Shown piece by piece: positions 26,485 to 36,123 of a stretch of DNA of 64,000 nt. A program made the translations under genes and the position numbers. Numbering within the stretch: position 1 is the stretch's first letter; every line of letters starts with the position of its first letter. The notes below the pieces were generated by a model that ran no database searches, was not told where the DNA came from, and saw only the letters and a program-made list of their open reading frames with translations. Location of the stretch: contig CBDANW010000003.1 in assembly GCA_965197825.1 (NCBI GenBank), positions 2,666,001-2,730,000 on the forward strand. The letters are read 5' to 3'. The stretch comes from CBDANW01 sp965197825. GTDB taxonomy: Bacteria; Acidobacteriota; Vicinamibacteria; Marinacidobacterales; DATDRI01.

Positions 26485-27910
26485 TCCCGTAATCACCTGG
26501 CCGACGGCCGGTCTTGAAGGCATGGTACGCCATTGCCAGGGCGACCACCGTGTCCGGAGGATGGCCAGAGCTGAATAGGTCATCTTCCCCGCAGTATTTG
26601 TGCTCGGTGTAGAGCACATCGATGCGCGGACAGACGAACTCGTGCCGCTCGACGGCACCGATATAGTTCCGGAAAAGGTCGATGCGTGCCCGCCCGACCA
26701 TCGTGACGTCCTCGAGCTGATAGTAGCCCGCGAGCGCCGGATACTCCCGAATCGCACTGCCGATACCCGTGGAGTCATGGGCGACGGGTCCCGGATACTC
26801 GTCGAGTAGGGCTCCGACCTGCTCCGTCATGTCCGGCCAAGACCGCCGGTGAGTCCGATAGACGGCCACGACCCGCATTGGGGTTGTGTCGCAGCGGAGT
26901 ACGACGGCCACGGTGTAGTCGCGTTTCTGGGCCCAGTCGATCCCGATGCAGTACCAAGGTCCCCCCTTGGAGGGTGACAGCGTCTTGGGGCCTGGAGCGG
27001 GCTCACCCCGCCACACGTGCTCCCGAGTAGCTGGCGAGAGAACCTCTCCGAACGCTGCGTCGAACATCTCCTCGACGGCCGCCGGATCGATAGCACGCCC
27101 TTCGGCGCTCGGTTCCTGGAGTTCATACTCCGTCGCCCACATCGTGCGCGAGAGTTCCTGTTGCTTTCGGGTAACCTGCTCCGGAGACAGCCACCCGTGA
27201 GGTTCCATCGTCTCACGATAGCACCACTGGAAGACGGGCCATCCCAGCTCGGCCGCCCGGCGGCGCATGGCCGTCACGGTCCCGTCCGGGTGCTGATGCG
27301 TCGAGCTGCACACCGTCTGAGCTTGCACGCCATCGCGATCCATCGGTTGTCCCTGGGCAGCTTCCAGGATCCGCAGGTCCATCTCATCGATCTCGTCGAG
27401 CAGAAGGCGTGTCGGGTGGGCACCGCGCACGGAAGTCTGCGAGGCATGCAGAGCCTCGATGGTGTTGCCCCAGACCAGCTTCGTCTTATATAGGCCCGGG
27501 TCACTCGCAAGCCATGCACGAGGGACTGGGCCCGCTGCCCACAGGCGGTGCAGACGCTCGACCACGCGTACTGATTGCTGCGCGGAGCCGCCGAGGATGG
27601 TCACGTCCGTCTCAAACAAAATCGCATTGGCGGCCGCGAGCAAGGCGAGCAAGGAAGTCTTGCCACCGAAGCCGCGGGAAGCAATCCAGAGCGCCACCGA
27701 CGACCGGGCGAACAGGGCGTCGAGGAACGCCTCGGCTGGTGCTACGTGGCCCGGGCAGCATGCCTTGACAGGAATCCGCACTCCGAAGGTGGCTTCGACC
27801 CAGGTTAACACCGCTGCATCTGGGCCCTTTTGGACCTGCCGCCGCTCAAGCTCGGCAGCCACAATGGCAGGATCATATAGAACTTGGGTCAGAGGATTAG
27901 GTGCGGCCAT
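26474..27910 (-). CDS. Phage terminase large subunit
   Basis: 478 residues. The N-terminal ATPase part has a Walker-A-like SRGFGGKTSLLAL (about residue 99) and Walker B RLLLDEIDEMD (about 170). The C-terminal RNase-H-type nuclease begins CIGIDWAQKRDYT (about 330), with further acidic residues at HDSTGIGSAI and VVALAMAYHA. Such enzymes cut concatemeric DNA and drive it into phage proheads. The P-loop is atypical (GFGGKT). The start overlaps the upstream fragment by 14 bases. No portal or capsid gene is nearby, so this is an isolated prophage piece. Confidence 0.85.
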   Translation of the reverse strand: MAAPNPLTQVLYDPAIVAAELERRQVQKGPDAAVLTWVEATFGVRIPVKACCPGHVAPAEAFLDALFARSSVALWIASRGFGGKTSLLALLAAANAILFETDVTILGGSAQQSVRVVERLHRLWAAGPVPRAWLASDPGLYKTKLVWGNTIEALHASQTSVRGAHPTRLLLDEIDEMDLRILEAAQGQPMDRDGVQAQTVCSSTHQHPDGTVTAMRRRAAELGWPVFQWCYRETMEPHGWLSPEQVTRKQQELSRTMWATEYELQEPSAEGRAIDPAAVEEMFDAAFGEVLSPATREHVWRGEPAPGPKTLSPSKGGPWYCIGIDWAQKRDYTVAVVLRCDTTPMRVVAVYRTHRRSWPDMTEQVGALLDEYPGPVAHDSTGIGSAIREYPALAGYYQLEDVTMVGRARIDLFRNYIGAVERHEFVCPRIDVLYTEHKYCGEDDLFSSGHPPDTVVALAMAYHAFKTGRRPGDYGITI

Positions 27911-28252
27911 GACGATCTTTTCCTGTTTTTTGGTCTTCAGAAGATCGATTGAGATCCGCTTGGACGCGTTCCAGGGTCTCGGTGCTGAGCTCCTTCAGCT
28001 GGCGGACACCCTCGGGCAAAACGTTATCCGCGGGCGTCAAGGCCACCTGCCTCTCGTGAAGCCCGAGCAACTGAGCGACGAATTCATCACACCGCTGTTC
28101 GACGGCCAAGTACTGCGGGTTGCCCGCCGACGATTGGGTTTCATACTCGGCAATCGTGAACGCCCCGCCATCGGCGCCCATGGTTTGCCGCTGTCGGCGG
28201 GTGGTGACGTCCTCGGTACTGCGGGTGTGGCCGTCCCGGGCCGCCCGGGCCT
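27897..28252 (-). pseudogene. Phage-type gene upstream of terminase, 5'-truncated by IS5-like element
   Basis: The frame ends at 27897, overlapping the terminase start. It reads DGGAFTIAEYETQSSAGNPQ, YLAVEQRCDEFVAQLLGLHE and LKELSTETLERVQADLNRSS, then KTGKDRHGRT. Helical and charged; position and size suggest a small terminase partner or portal-proximal protein, but no family is recognised. Its N-terminus was removed by the IS5-like element at 28253. Confidence 0.5.
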
Positions 28253-29337
28253 GCCTTGGTGCACAACTCGCGATCTCGGTCCACAATTGTCCTGTACTCG
28301 CGGATACGAGGTTCCCCATGAGCATTTTCAAACGCACTCAGCGGAAGTATGTGAAGAAGGCCTATCGCGTGAGGAATTGGCGTGAATATGAGGCGGGTCT
28401 ACGCAACCGCGGGAGCCTGACCGTCTGGATCTCGCTCACCGCCGGCAAGCTTGTGAGCTGGGACGCGCCCCGGCCAAGGAGGAGGAAACCGGGCCGTCAA
28501 CGCAAGTACTCGAACCACGCCATCGAGACGGCTGTCACCCTGGGCATGGTGTTTCATCTGTCATCTAGGCAGAGCGAGGGATTGCTGCGGTCGTTGTTCG
28601 CTCTGATGAAGCTAGACAATGATGTGTCCGATCACACCACGATCTCGAGGCGCAAGCCGAATCTGGGTAAGGTCCCCTTCTACCAAGACAAGCAGAAGAC
28701 GCCGTTGCACATCTTGATCGACAGCAGCGGTCTCGCTGTCCACGCCGGCCAGCTGCGCAGAGCACAAAAGAGCAGGGACTATCGCAAGCTCCATCTGTGT
28801 GTCGACGAGCAGAGTGGCGAAGTCGTCGCCGGCGAGCTGACGAGCAAAAGAGCCCGCGATTCATCGCGGGTTGCATCGCTTGTCGGACAGATCGACAGTC
28901 CCATCTCATCGGCCAGAGCTGACACCGCATACGACGCCGGCGGCGTCTATGAGGCAATCGAGAATCACAGCGCTCATCGCTCGCCGAGGGTGCTGATACC
29001 GCCGCGCAAGGGCGCCCTGCTCACATCGGGGCCGGCGAGCAGCCGACAGCGCAATCGCAACATTGCAGCACAAGCTCGGCTCGGCAAACGAAAGTGGCAC
29101 ACAGAATCGGGCTACAGCAAACGGAGCAAAGTCGAGACAACGTTCCATCGCTACAAGGCTATCGTGGGCTCAGCGATGCGAGCGAGAGGGTTGGCGGCAC
29201 AGAGAGTTGAGGCAAGGATCGGGTGCAAGATTCTCAACACCATGACGGCGCTCGGGATGCCTGATAGCGAGATGATCGGATGATGGGAGCCGGGGCCAAG
29301 CGAGCTCTCGGCCTCTATCGGAGTTGTGCACCAAGGC
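28253..29337 (+). mobile_element. IS5-like element copy 2
   Basis: 1085 bp, same ends as copy 1 (GCCTTGGTGCACAACTC). It splits a phage gene on the left from unrelated sequence on the right; no target duplication seen. Confidence 0.9.
28318..29283 (+). CDS. IS5-family transposase (IS903-like), copy 2
   Basis: 321 residues, nearly identical to the copy at 15977-16942; differences include S for N in KLVSWDAP, D in FYQDKQKTP and T in GALLTSGPA. Catalytic residues unchanged. The frame is open well upstream, but the conserved start is ATG 28318. Confidence 0.9.
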   Translation: MSIFKRTQRKYVKKAYRVRNWREYEAGLRNRGSLTVWISLTAGKLVSWDAPRPRRRKPGRQRKYSNHAIETAVTLGMVFHLSSRQSEGLLRSLFALMKLDNDVSDHTTISRRKPNLGKVPFYQDKQKTPLHILIDSSGLAVHAGQLRRAQKSRDYRKLHLCVDEQSGEVVAGELTSKRARDSSRVASLVGQIDSPISSARADTAYDAGGVYEAIENHSAHRSPRVLIPPRKGALLTSGPASSRQRNRNIAAQARLGKRKWHTESGYSKRSKVETTFHRYKAIVGSAMRARGLAAQRVEARIGCKILNTMTALGMPDSEMIG

Positions 29338-29510
29338 AGAGAATCGGTGCGATTCTGCGGAGCCCGAAACCGGTCCCCCCGTAATCGGGCTCATCCCAGA
29401 CATAGGCGGTCGCGACCGAGCGATGCCCCCGGTTGGAGAACCTGACTGGAAGACCAGGAGTTACAACGGCTACTTCCTGTGCGTCTCCGGTTCCGAACGG
29501 AGCTTTACCC
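29338..29510 (-). pseudogene. C-terminal scrap with FGE/Lcl-type ending
   Basis: The minus frame reads GTGDAQEVAVVTPGLPVRFS, NRGHRSVATAYVWDEPDYGG, TGFGLRRIAPI, resembling the end of formylglycine-generating-enzyme-like or Lcl-type domains (GHRS...GFGLR). It is cut by the IS5-like end at 29338; the upstream extent is unclear. Confidence 0.3.
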
Positions 29511-29516
29511 GCACCG

Positions 29517-29879
29517 CTAGCGGGCAGTTCGCAGCAGCGCCAACGCGTAGACAATCCCGATGGCCGGAACCACCGAAAATGCCAGCGCAAGCTCCCAATC
29601 TCCTCGCACTCTTCCCGCGGCAATCATCTGCGCAACCCACAGGTCGGCGATCACGTTCGCCGTCAGGAGCGCCATCATGGCGAGGATCTTCGTCGTGGCG
29701 AGGCGGGGCCGCAGCACGAGCAGAAGTAATCCCGCGGCGCCCAGAGGGTGCAGGAGGACCACCAGCAGCCGTTGCCAGACGTCTCCACCGTTAGCGAATG
29801 CTCCAACCAGGGCCGTGAATCCTGCGAAGACCGCGTGAATCACAGCGAGAACCGTCACCGAAATCCGGAAGCTGGTCAT
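29517..29879 (-). CDS. Small four-helix membrane protein
   Basis: 120 residues from ATG 29879 (MTSFRISVTVLAVIHAVFAG), with four hydrophobic segments (ISVTVLAVIHAVFAGFTALV, LLHPLGAAGLLLLVL, ILAMMALLTANVIADLWVA, LALAFSVVPAIGIVYALALL). An upstream in-frame ATG at 29948 would add 23 polar residues before the first helix; I prefer the shorter form. No family is recognised. No operon partner. Confidence 0.6.
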   Translation of the reverse strand: MTSFRISVTVLAVIHAVFAGFTALVGAFANGGDVWQRLLVVLLHPLGAAGLLLLVLRPRLATTKILAMMALLTANVIADLWVAQMIAAGRVRGDWELALAFSVVPAIGIVYALALLRTAR

Positions 29880-29989
29880 GGAGACATGATATATCCCTGC
29901 TGGGTATCTACCTAATTGCCGGCCAAAACAGTCGGCGGTTTCGGACATGTAGGGGACGAGACGCGCGTGGTAGACGTTGCAGTTTTGAC

Positions 29990-30155
29990 GGTGCTTGCGC
30001 TGTTTGCTGTTGGTGATGTGTACGTATCCCTTTGCAAAAGAGGCGCTTAAGCTCCATTTAGCGTGCGGCGAAGGTCGTGAGCGCTATTTTGGCTGTAACT
30101 TAATGCAGCGTAAAATCTTAGCGTCATCTCACCAACACTTAATGGCGGAAGCACC
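29990..30155. mobile_element. 166-bp MITE, copy 2 (reverse)
   Basis: Same length and ends as 17969-18134, in the opposite orientation (starts GGTGCTTGCGCTGTTTGCTG, ends TAATGGCGGAAGCACC). It abuts the stop side of the TPR gene. Confidence 0.85.
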
Positions 30156-30161
30156 GGGGCG

Positions 30162-31748
30162 TCAACGATCGTCGGCATCGGTTGCTGTCAGATACCGAGT
30201 CGCCTCTTCCTTTTCCGGAAGGTCGAACGAGCTCCAGGCATTAAGAAGCTTCTCGTACTGCTCGCTCGCGAGCGGCCGGTTCCCGAGCTTGGCGTAGGCT
30301 CGCGCTTTCCCGAGGAGAGAGCGCGGTCGATTGGGGGTTCGAAGGAGTTGTTTCTCGAAAAACTTGACGGCGTCCGACGGCCGGTCGATCTCGAGGGACA
30401 CTTCGCCCGCGAGTTCGTGTACCGGCTTGACCGGATTCGCGGCGCCGTTGGGCGGGCGCATGCTCTCCGCCACTTCGATACCCAGCTTCAAGAGCTCGAT
30501 GGCGCCGTCCTCGTCTCCTTTGGTCAGTGCGGCGAGCGCTTCGACCTCGTGCTGCATGATGCGCGTGGGCTTGGCATCCCGGTTATAGACCGAGGAGTCT
30601 TTCGCCTGACCGTCGGCGGTGGCCCGAAGCTGAGCCGCCGCCTTCTTGAGCAGATCCCCCTCTCCGAGCTTGAACGCGCTGATCCCGGTTGCCAAAAGCT
30701 CGTGAGATGGAGATTCCACAGCGACGGGCTTGGTCTCCCAACTCTCCGTCTCCACGATGTATCGGGCGCGGAGCAGCGGCACGCTCGAGACGGCCCGCTC
30801 GGCGGCCGCGCTCTTCTCGACGACCTCGTCGAGCGCCTTCCTCCACGAGGCCGCCTGCTCGTAATCTCCCCGCTGCAGGTCACCGTACTGCCCCCAATCG
30901 AGCGCATGAACCGTGTCGCCGACGCTGTCACCCGGCTCCCAGAGCTCGACCGCCGCGTCGTAGGCAGAACGGTTCGACTTCGATACCTGCTCCCACATTC
31001 CCCGCTGGATGAAAATGTGTGAAGGCATGTGGCGTGCGTGCGAGACGGCGGGAGCGATCTCCGCAAAACGCCTTGCGGCGGGAAGTGCCAGCGGCGCGTG
31101 GACGGGATCGTCGAACGCGTGAATGATGTAGTGGGCCGCTCCAGGGTGGTTCGGATTCCTCGCGAAGACCTGCATCGCCAGCGCGCCGGCCTGAACATAC
31201 AAGCGAAACGTCGTGTCGCCGGACGGCCGCACCGCCGCAATCGTCGAGAGCGCGTAAAAGCTCGCCACTTCGTCTTCGTCGGGGTATCTTTCGTAGAGGC
31301 GGCGCATGGCCTCCATATAGCCGACTTTGCGCTCGACGACGTCACCCTCTCCCCAGAGGATCTCCACGGCCTCGAGAAACCCTTTCTCGCGATCGGTAGG
31401 AGCTTTTGACAGGCGCTCCTCTCGAGTCTCGCCGAGGCGCTTCAACACCGCGCGAGGAGATTCGAGGTCCTGGTCCTGGTGCAACGGGTGGTTGTAGCAT
31501 AGGCTCTCACCCCAGTACGCCATCGCGAAATCGGGATCGAGCTCCTGCGCCTTGTGGAACTGCTCGACGGCCTGCTTCCACCCGAAGCTGTGAAGAATGG
31601 CGATGCCTCGCAGGAAGTGCGTCTGTGCTTCGGGCGATCCCGACGTCGGAAAATCGAGTGAGCCCACGTTCTCGAACTGCGCTGCGGATGAGCCGGCCAG
31701 GAGAAACACCACCGCTGCGAAGCGACAGACCGTCGTGATTTTTTTCAT
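30162..31748 (-). CDS. Secreted or periplasmic TPR-repeat protein
   Basis: 528 residues from ATG 31748, preceded by GAGGAGGAG (strong ribosome site). A signal peptide is clear (MKKITTVCRFAAVVFLLAGS, then SAAQ). Tetratricopeptide-like helix pairs follow, for example WKQAVEQFHKAQELDPDFAM near the N-terminus and SDAVKFFEKQLLRTPNRPRS near the C-terminus. The central HARHMPSHIFIQRGMWEQV stretch is a conserved block I know from large families of uncharacterised secreted TPR proteins. Probable scaffold or binding protein outside the cytoplasm; no enzyme motif. Its end lies seven bases from the MITE. Confidence 0.85.
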   Translation of the reverse strand: MKKITTVCRFAAVVFLLAGSSAAQFENVGSLDFPTSGSPEAQTHFLRGIAILHSFGWKQAVEQFHKAQELDPDFAMAYWGESLCYNHPLHQDQDLESPRAVLKRLGETREERLSKAPTDREKGFLEAVEILWGEGDVVERKVGYMEAMRRLYERYPDEDEVASFYALSTIAAVRPSGDTTFRLYVQAGALAMQVFARNPNHPGAAHYIIHAFDDPVHAPLALPAARRFAEIAPAVSHARHMPSHIFIQRGMWEQVSKSNRSAYDAAVELWEPGDSVGDTVHALDWGQYGDLQRGDYEQAASWRKALDEVVEKSAAAERAVSSVPLLRARYIVETESWETKPVAVESPSHELLATGISAFKLGEGDLLKKAAAQLRATADGQAKDSSVYNRDAKPTRIMQHEVEALAALTKGDEDGAIELLKLGIEVAESMRPPNGAANPVKPVHELAGEVSLEIDRPSDAVKFFEKQLLRTPNRPRSLLGKARAYAKLGNRPLASEQYEKLLNAWSSFDLPEKEEATRYLTATDADDR

Positions 31749-31815
31749 GAACTCCTCCTCTAGAAACGATATGAGGTGCGTGCCGAATGGGCGGCAGTAT
31801 AGCAGCAAGCTACGT

Positions 31816-32091
31816 TCACGTCCGTTGGGTGCACCTCTCGAAGTCGTAGCGGGACGTGTTGTAGAACGCGAATCCAGATGCGCGCCGAAGCTGCGGATCG
31901 AGGTTCTCGATCCTGCCCCTGTACTCGGCCTGGACCGCCAGCACCTTCCGCTTCGTGGGGGCCAGCACGGAGTCGAGCCGGCGCAGCACCGTGAGCGGAA
32001 GGATTACGTCCTGGTACTTGCCTCGCTTGAAGGTGTCGCGAATCAGATCCGCCACGCCCCAAATGAAGCTAGCTATCTCGCTGTGGTTCAT
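31816..32091 (-). pseudogene. hsdM: N-terminal fragment of type I restriction methyltransferase HsdM
   Basis: Starts MNHSEIASFIWGVADLIRDT at ATG 32091 and continues FKRGKYQDVILPLTVLRRLD, then NLDPQLRRASGFAFYNTSRY. This is the HsdM N-terminal helical domain. It stops after about 88 residues (YDFERCTQRT); the AdoMet-binding and NPPF catalytic parts are missing. No hsdS or hsdR is present. The break lies just behind the TPR gene's promoter side. Confidence 0.85.
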
Positions 32092-32140
32092 GTCGAGTCC
32101 ATTCCGAATGTAACACCCTGCCCGCCCGCGCCCAAACGGT

Positions 32141-32266
32141 TCAAGTCCTCGTCCGTCGATCGTGGCGTGCAGCGACCGCTGGTGGCACGCCGCCGAGGGC
32201 ACTGTGAGGCCGCACGTGGTTGTACTGGAGGTGTGCCCGGCGCGACAGGCGTGCCGGACGGGTTGA
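32141..32266 (-). pseudogene. IS3-family transposase C-terminal scrap
   Basis: Contains LQYNHVRPHSALGGVPPA, the characteristic end of IS3-type integrase-core transposases, followed by a stop. Only about 40 residues remain, between the HsdM fragment and family A copy 4. Confidence 0.7.
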
Positions 32267-32270
32267 TGCG

Positions 32271-33692
32271 CGTCCTGTGCCAAAATTTGATCCACTTGCA
32301 ACGTTACAAGCGAACAGTTGACGCGGCGTGGGCGGTGAGGCCCGCGACAACCATTGAGCAGAGCTACCCTTTGGACGGGTCGTCACCATGCAGATGACCA
32401 CCTAGTCGAGAGCGAATATCCAAGCGTGTTCCTGAAGCTGTTTTCACGCTACGCCGAGCGGGCCCACCGAGGGGCTACCGTCGCCAGCGACCATCTACGC
32501 GGCACGGCAGTAGTAGTTGAGAATGCCCCCAAGTCGCTCTCGCGACACGATGGGGCCAGCGCTATTCGCGCTTGTCGGCAGAGGTGTGAGGAGCTCGTCG
32601 CCGAGACCTTGGTGGTTCCGTTCTGTGTGATAGTGCACTACGTATTCGGTTACCGCTGTGCGCAGGTGTCGCTCACTGAGAGGTACGAAGCGGTCGAGAC
32701 ACTCTCGACGTATGGAGAGAACGAATCTTTCCGCATATGCGTTCAGATTCGGACTATTAGCGGGAAGGCGAAGGGGCTTCACGCCTGAATCTCTCAAGAG
32801 CCCACGTACCGCCTCGGTGAATAGTGGGTCCCGGTCGTGGATGAGGTATCGCTTGCCAAGGAGGAAACCATCCCACATGTCCGTGAGGTTTCTTGCCACC
32901 TGCTTCATCCACTCCCCGTTGGGGTCCGACGTTATCCCACCGATGCACACGCAGCGAGTGGCGATATCGATGACAAACAGGACATGGTAGCGAACGAGCC
33001 CGAACGGGTTCACAACCTCGACGGTGAACAGGTCTGTCGCAGCGATGGTGCCCCAATGAGCCTTGATGAAGGTGCTCCACGACATGCTCTTGCCCCGCTC
33101 TGGGGCTGGCGCGATACCGTGGTCGGCGAGGGTCCTTTTGATGGTGTTGCGTCCGAGTTCATGTCCGAGGTTCTCGAGTGCACCCCGCAGGCGCGTATAT
33201 CCCCACGTCGGGTTCTCCTGCGCCATGGTACAATGAGCTCACGGATGTCCTTCGCCGTCGGAGGTCGGCCTGGGCTCCGGTTCTTGCTGCCATCGTACTT
33301 GGCTGCGATGAGGCAGCGGTACCAGCGCAGGAACGTAGCGGGTGTGGCAACCGACGCAATCTGGGCCAGCGCCTCGCGGCCTAAAGCTTGGGCCTTGACG
33401 GCGAGCCTGCGCCGGTCGTCGTCCGAGAGCCTGAGACGCTTGCCCCGAAGCCCGGCTCGGAGCACACGGTTCTCCTCTTGCTGGTAGTCGATCACATCCT
33501 GCTGCTGGCGGTTGACCCAGCCAGCCAGAACGAGCAGTAGGAATTGCACGTGGTAGGTCATCATGGAGCTGAAGATAACACCCTCGGGCCAGACGATTGT
33601 AAAGCCCACGGCCCACGGCCCGGTCGCAAACACAGACACTAAGCTGCTGATTTATGGCCTATTTCAAAAGGGCTGAGTTTTGGCACAGGACG
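32271..33692 (-). mobile_element. IS family A copy 4, full-length element
   Basis: Both ends are present: CGTCCTGTGCCAAAATTTGA at 32271 and, reversed, CGTCCTGTGCCAAAACTCAG ending about 33692; 1422 bp. This is the reference for the family's complete structure and contains the unfilled IS630 target at 32395-32415. It truncates the MBL-fold gene at 33693. No target duplication seen. Confidence 0.9.
32495..33564 (-). pseudogene. Family A rve transposase, frameshifted
   Basis: The N-terminal half starts at ATG 33564. Near 33227 the normal CGCCACGCGCACAATG is CGCCATGGTACAATG, which shifts the frame between LRELIV and RVAQENPTWGYTRL. The C-terminal half has all catalytic residues and ends LGGILNYYCRAA. 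Probably inactive without frameshifting. Confidence 0.85.
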
Positions 33693-33790
33693 CCGTCGAA
33701 AATACCCTTGCTGAGCCACGGGTCACAGACCAGTACATAGTCGTTCGACTCCACACGGACGAACCCGTTCGTCGGGTTCTGTATCTTCAT
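33693..33790 (-). pseudogene. N-terminal scrap of an MBL-fold hydrolase, cut by IS family A
   Basis: ATG 33790 overlaps the stop of the polysaccharide gene (ATGA). It encodes MKIQNPTNGFVRVESNDYVL, VCDPWLSKGIFDG, typical of the first strands of metallo-beta-lactamase-fold proteins found in surface-polysaccharide clusters. After 33 residues family A begins. The rest of the gene is not in the window. Confidence 0.7.
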
Positions 33791-35802
33791 TTCCTCGCTG
33801 CTCGTTCTTGTTTTTCTCCGGCGAGCCGCCGGATGGCCTCGAGGATGCGCTCGGTCGACCGACCATCCGCACCGAAAGCAAACTCCATGATATAGGCACG
33901 CCGCCGAGTCTCGAGCACCTCGGCAAACGCCTCGTCGAAAAGGAGTTTTTGGAGCGCCTCCTTGATGGATTCGCCGTGGGCCGCGCCGAGCGCCACGCCC
34001 CGTCTGACCAGAGCGCTCAGGTTGCTGGGAAGGTTCACCACCAGCACGGGCTTTCCCAGAACGAGCGATTCGGACGAAGCGAAGGAGTCTACCGTAACCA
34101 GGCCGTCCGAAGCAAAGAGAAACTCGAGAAGGTTTTCTTTGGCGCTGGAAAAACGCACGGCCCTGGCCCGCTCCTGTTTCACCACCTCTTCGTACGGAGC
34201 GACTAGCTCGGCCTGATGCGGTTTGACCAGCAAGCACACACCCGGCGTGTCCTCCACGGCGCGCACCAGCTCGGTGAAGACCGGACCGACCGCGGAAAAT
34301 CGAGAGGCCAGGACGAGCAGGTTGGTCCCCTCGTCGACACCGAGGCGCTGTCGCGTCGCCCGGCGATCGAAGCGCTTTCCCGCACTTACGAGAGCATCGA
34401 ACTTGGGGCTTCCGGTAACGACGAGCTGCTCCGCCCGGTAGTGTCCCCGCTGCATCAGAATGTCCTTCGCCATGCTGCCGAAAACCGCGGTACGGGTCGG
34501 AATAGGAACACAGTCCCTGCCGTCCGCGGCCGGCCCGACTTCCTCCGCGCTGTGCTCGGCTCCGTACAGCCGCGGATAGAGAATGCCGTGCTGGACGGCA
34601 AAAGAAACAACACCCACTCTCGCTGCCGCAGCGATCGCCGCCCTTCCCAGACCGCTGTACTCGGCATAGAGAACCAGCACGTCGGGCCTCTCCCATGCCA
34701 GCGCAGCTTCGACTTCATGAAAAGAGCGAATGGCCCAGGGAAGCTGCAGCAGCATCGTATCTCGAAACGACGGCAGCGCCAGGGCTCCGAGTGGCACACC
34801 ATGATGACTGAGCGCCCGGTCCAGGTCCGGCTGCGCGCGAAACGCGCGCCACATACACCAGCACCGGAGGGACGCCGGGATGAGTCGTAGGGCCATCCCC
34901 AGTGTGGTGTAGTTGCGCGCGGGGGTGTAGGGGTGACCGGCACTGTCGTCCAGCTCCAGAATCTCTTTCAGCACGCCGGTGGGACCGCGCTGCTTGAACG
35001 GCACGGTGGGACCGAAGGCCACCATCCCCACGGCATCACCGCCGGCCGCGAGCCGCAACGGCAGCTGGTCGAAGTACATATCGACGAGCTCGGTAGCTCC
35101 CGTCTCTTCATTCTCCCGTTGCCGCCACATGGAGGCATGCGTGAGGAACAAGATCCGTCGACTGCTCGAGCTCGCCTCCGCCTGCTTCCGCTTTCGCACG
35201 AAGACGTTCTTGAGGCCCGTTCCCAGCATCTTGAGCTGCGCGATCTTGAATCGTATCGACGTTCTGAGAAAGTTGGATGGCAGGCTGTTGAAACGACCGC
35301 GCAGCTCAACGTGGGTTAACCGCCGGCGAGCTGCAGCCGCCAGTACTCGGGCCGTCCCGAAGATGAACAGGCGCGAGGGCCTCTCCTGGTCGATCAAACG
35401 CGACAAGGCCTCGATGTCGCGCACAAATAGTCGCAAAGGTGTGTCGTGATATAAAAACAGCTCCGCCCACCACCAGAGAGCGAGACCTTGGTGCCGAAAC
35501 TGATCTCGAAAGCTTCCTGCGGGGCCGAGAGGCTTGCGGCCAAACTCTTTGAGCCAGGCAATGACCGCATCGTCGATCTCTGCGCCGGCGGATTCGCCCA
35601 GAGCCGCCTCGAGCGGCGTGCTAGAGATACCTTGGCCAGTCAGATAGCCCGCCACATCCGGACTTCGGAAACGCTCCTGAACGATGGACGGGTGTTGCCA
35701 AGCGACGATTCGGGCTCCACTCTGAGCGAGCTTTCGAAGCTCGCTCACCTCGCCGGACTTGAGGGAGGCACTGGCGACGAGCACCAGCAGCTCAGCCGGC
35801 AC
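33787..35802 (-). CDS. Surface carbohydrate biosynthesis protein (glycerophosphotransferase/epimerase-like GT-B fold)
   Basis: 671 residues. The C-terminal half has GT-B-like features: SFAVQHGILYPRLYGAEHSA, VTGSPKFDAL, LLVKPHQAELVAPYEEVV, LVTVDSFASSESLVLGKPVL and VVNLPSNLSALVRRGVALG, as in CDP-glycerol glycerophosphotransferase or UDP-GlcNAc epimerase-like surface-carbohydrate proteins. The N-terminal half is less conserved. The start is GTG 35802, because an in-frame stop lies at 35820-35818; it follows the methyltransferase fragment by 21 bases and overlaps the next gene by four. Cytoplasmic, probably acting on cell-surface glycan precursors. Exact reaction unknown. Confidence 0.75.
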   Translation of the reverse strand: MPAELLVLVASASLKSGEVSELRKLAQSGARIVAWQHPSIVQERFRSPDVAGYLTGQGISSTPLEAALGESAGAEIDDAVIAWLKEFGRKPLGPAGSFRDQFRHQGLALWWWAELFLYHDTPLRLFVRDIEALSRLIDQERPSRLFIFGTARVLAAAARRRLTHVELRGRFNSLPSNFLRTSIRFKIAQLKMLGTGLKNVFVRKRKQAEASSSSRRILFLTHASMWRQRENEETGATELVDMYFDQLPLRLAAGGDAVGMVAFGPTVPFKQRGPTGVLKEILELDDSAGHPYTPARNYTTLGMALRLIPASLRCWCMWRAFRAQPDLDRALSHHGVPLGALALPSFRDTMLLQLPWAIRSFHEVEAALAWERPDVLVLYAEYSGLGRAAIAAAARVGVVSFAVQHGILYPRLYGAEHSAEEVGPAADGRDCVPIPTRTAVFGSMAKDILMQRGHYRAEQLVVTGSPKFDALVSAGKRFDRRATRQRLGVDEGTNLLVLASRFSAVGPVFTELVRAVEDTPGVCLLVKPHQAELVAPYEEVVKQERARAVRFSSAKENLLEFLFASDGLVTVDSFASSESLVLGKPVLVVNLPSNLSALVRRGVALGAAHGESIKEALQKLLFDEAFAEVLETRRRAYIMEFAFGADGRSTERILEAIRRLAGEKQERAARK

Positions 35803-35823
35803 GGCTGCCCCGCACGCTCATGC

Positions 35824-36105
35824 TCAACCTGTCTTCGAGCTTTCCATCGGACCAATCCGGACCGCCACTTGTGAGCCGTATCGGCAATAGCCCAGGTACT
35901 CGAAACTCCACCCCGTCCTTTGCACCAGATCGGCGAAGGCTTTGTATTCGTGCTGCTGCCTGCCGGCGTAGTTGAAGTACTCGTCGAAAACGATGACCGA
36001 GCCCGGTTGGATACGAGCTTCCAGCCGCTCGAAAATCGTTTTCGTCGAAGAATAGATGGTGGGGAGTAAATTGGGCCGCCAAAAGGTTCCGTGCGAGCAC
36101 GAACG
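35824..36105 (-). pseudogene. C-terminal fragment of TylF/MycF-type methyltransferase
   Basis: Reads LLPTIYSSTKTIFERLEARI, QPGSVIVFDEYFNYAGRQQH, EYKAFADLVQRTGWSFEYLG, YCRYGSQVAVRIG, then stop at 35824. This is the metal-binding end (FDEYFNY) of a macrocin-O-methyltransferase-like sugar methyltransferase. The N-terminal AdoMet-binding half is absent; a stop (36108-36106 region) precedes the frame. It belongs with the polysaccharide gene downstream. Confidence 0.7.
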
Positions 36106-36123
36106 GACTCATGCACCAACGCC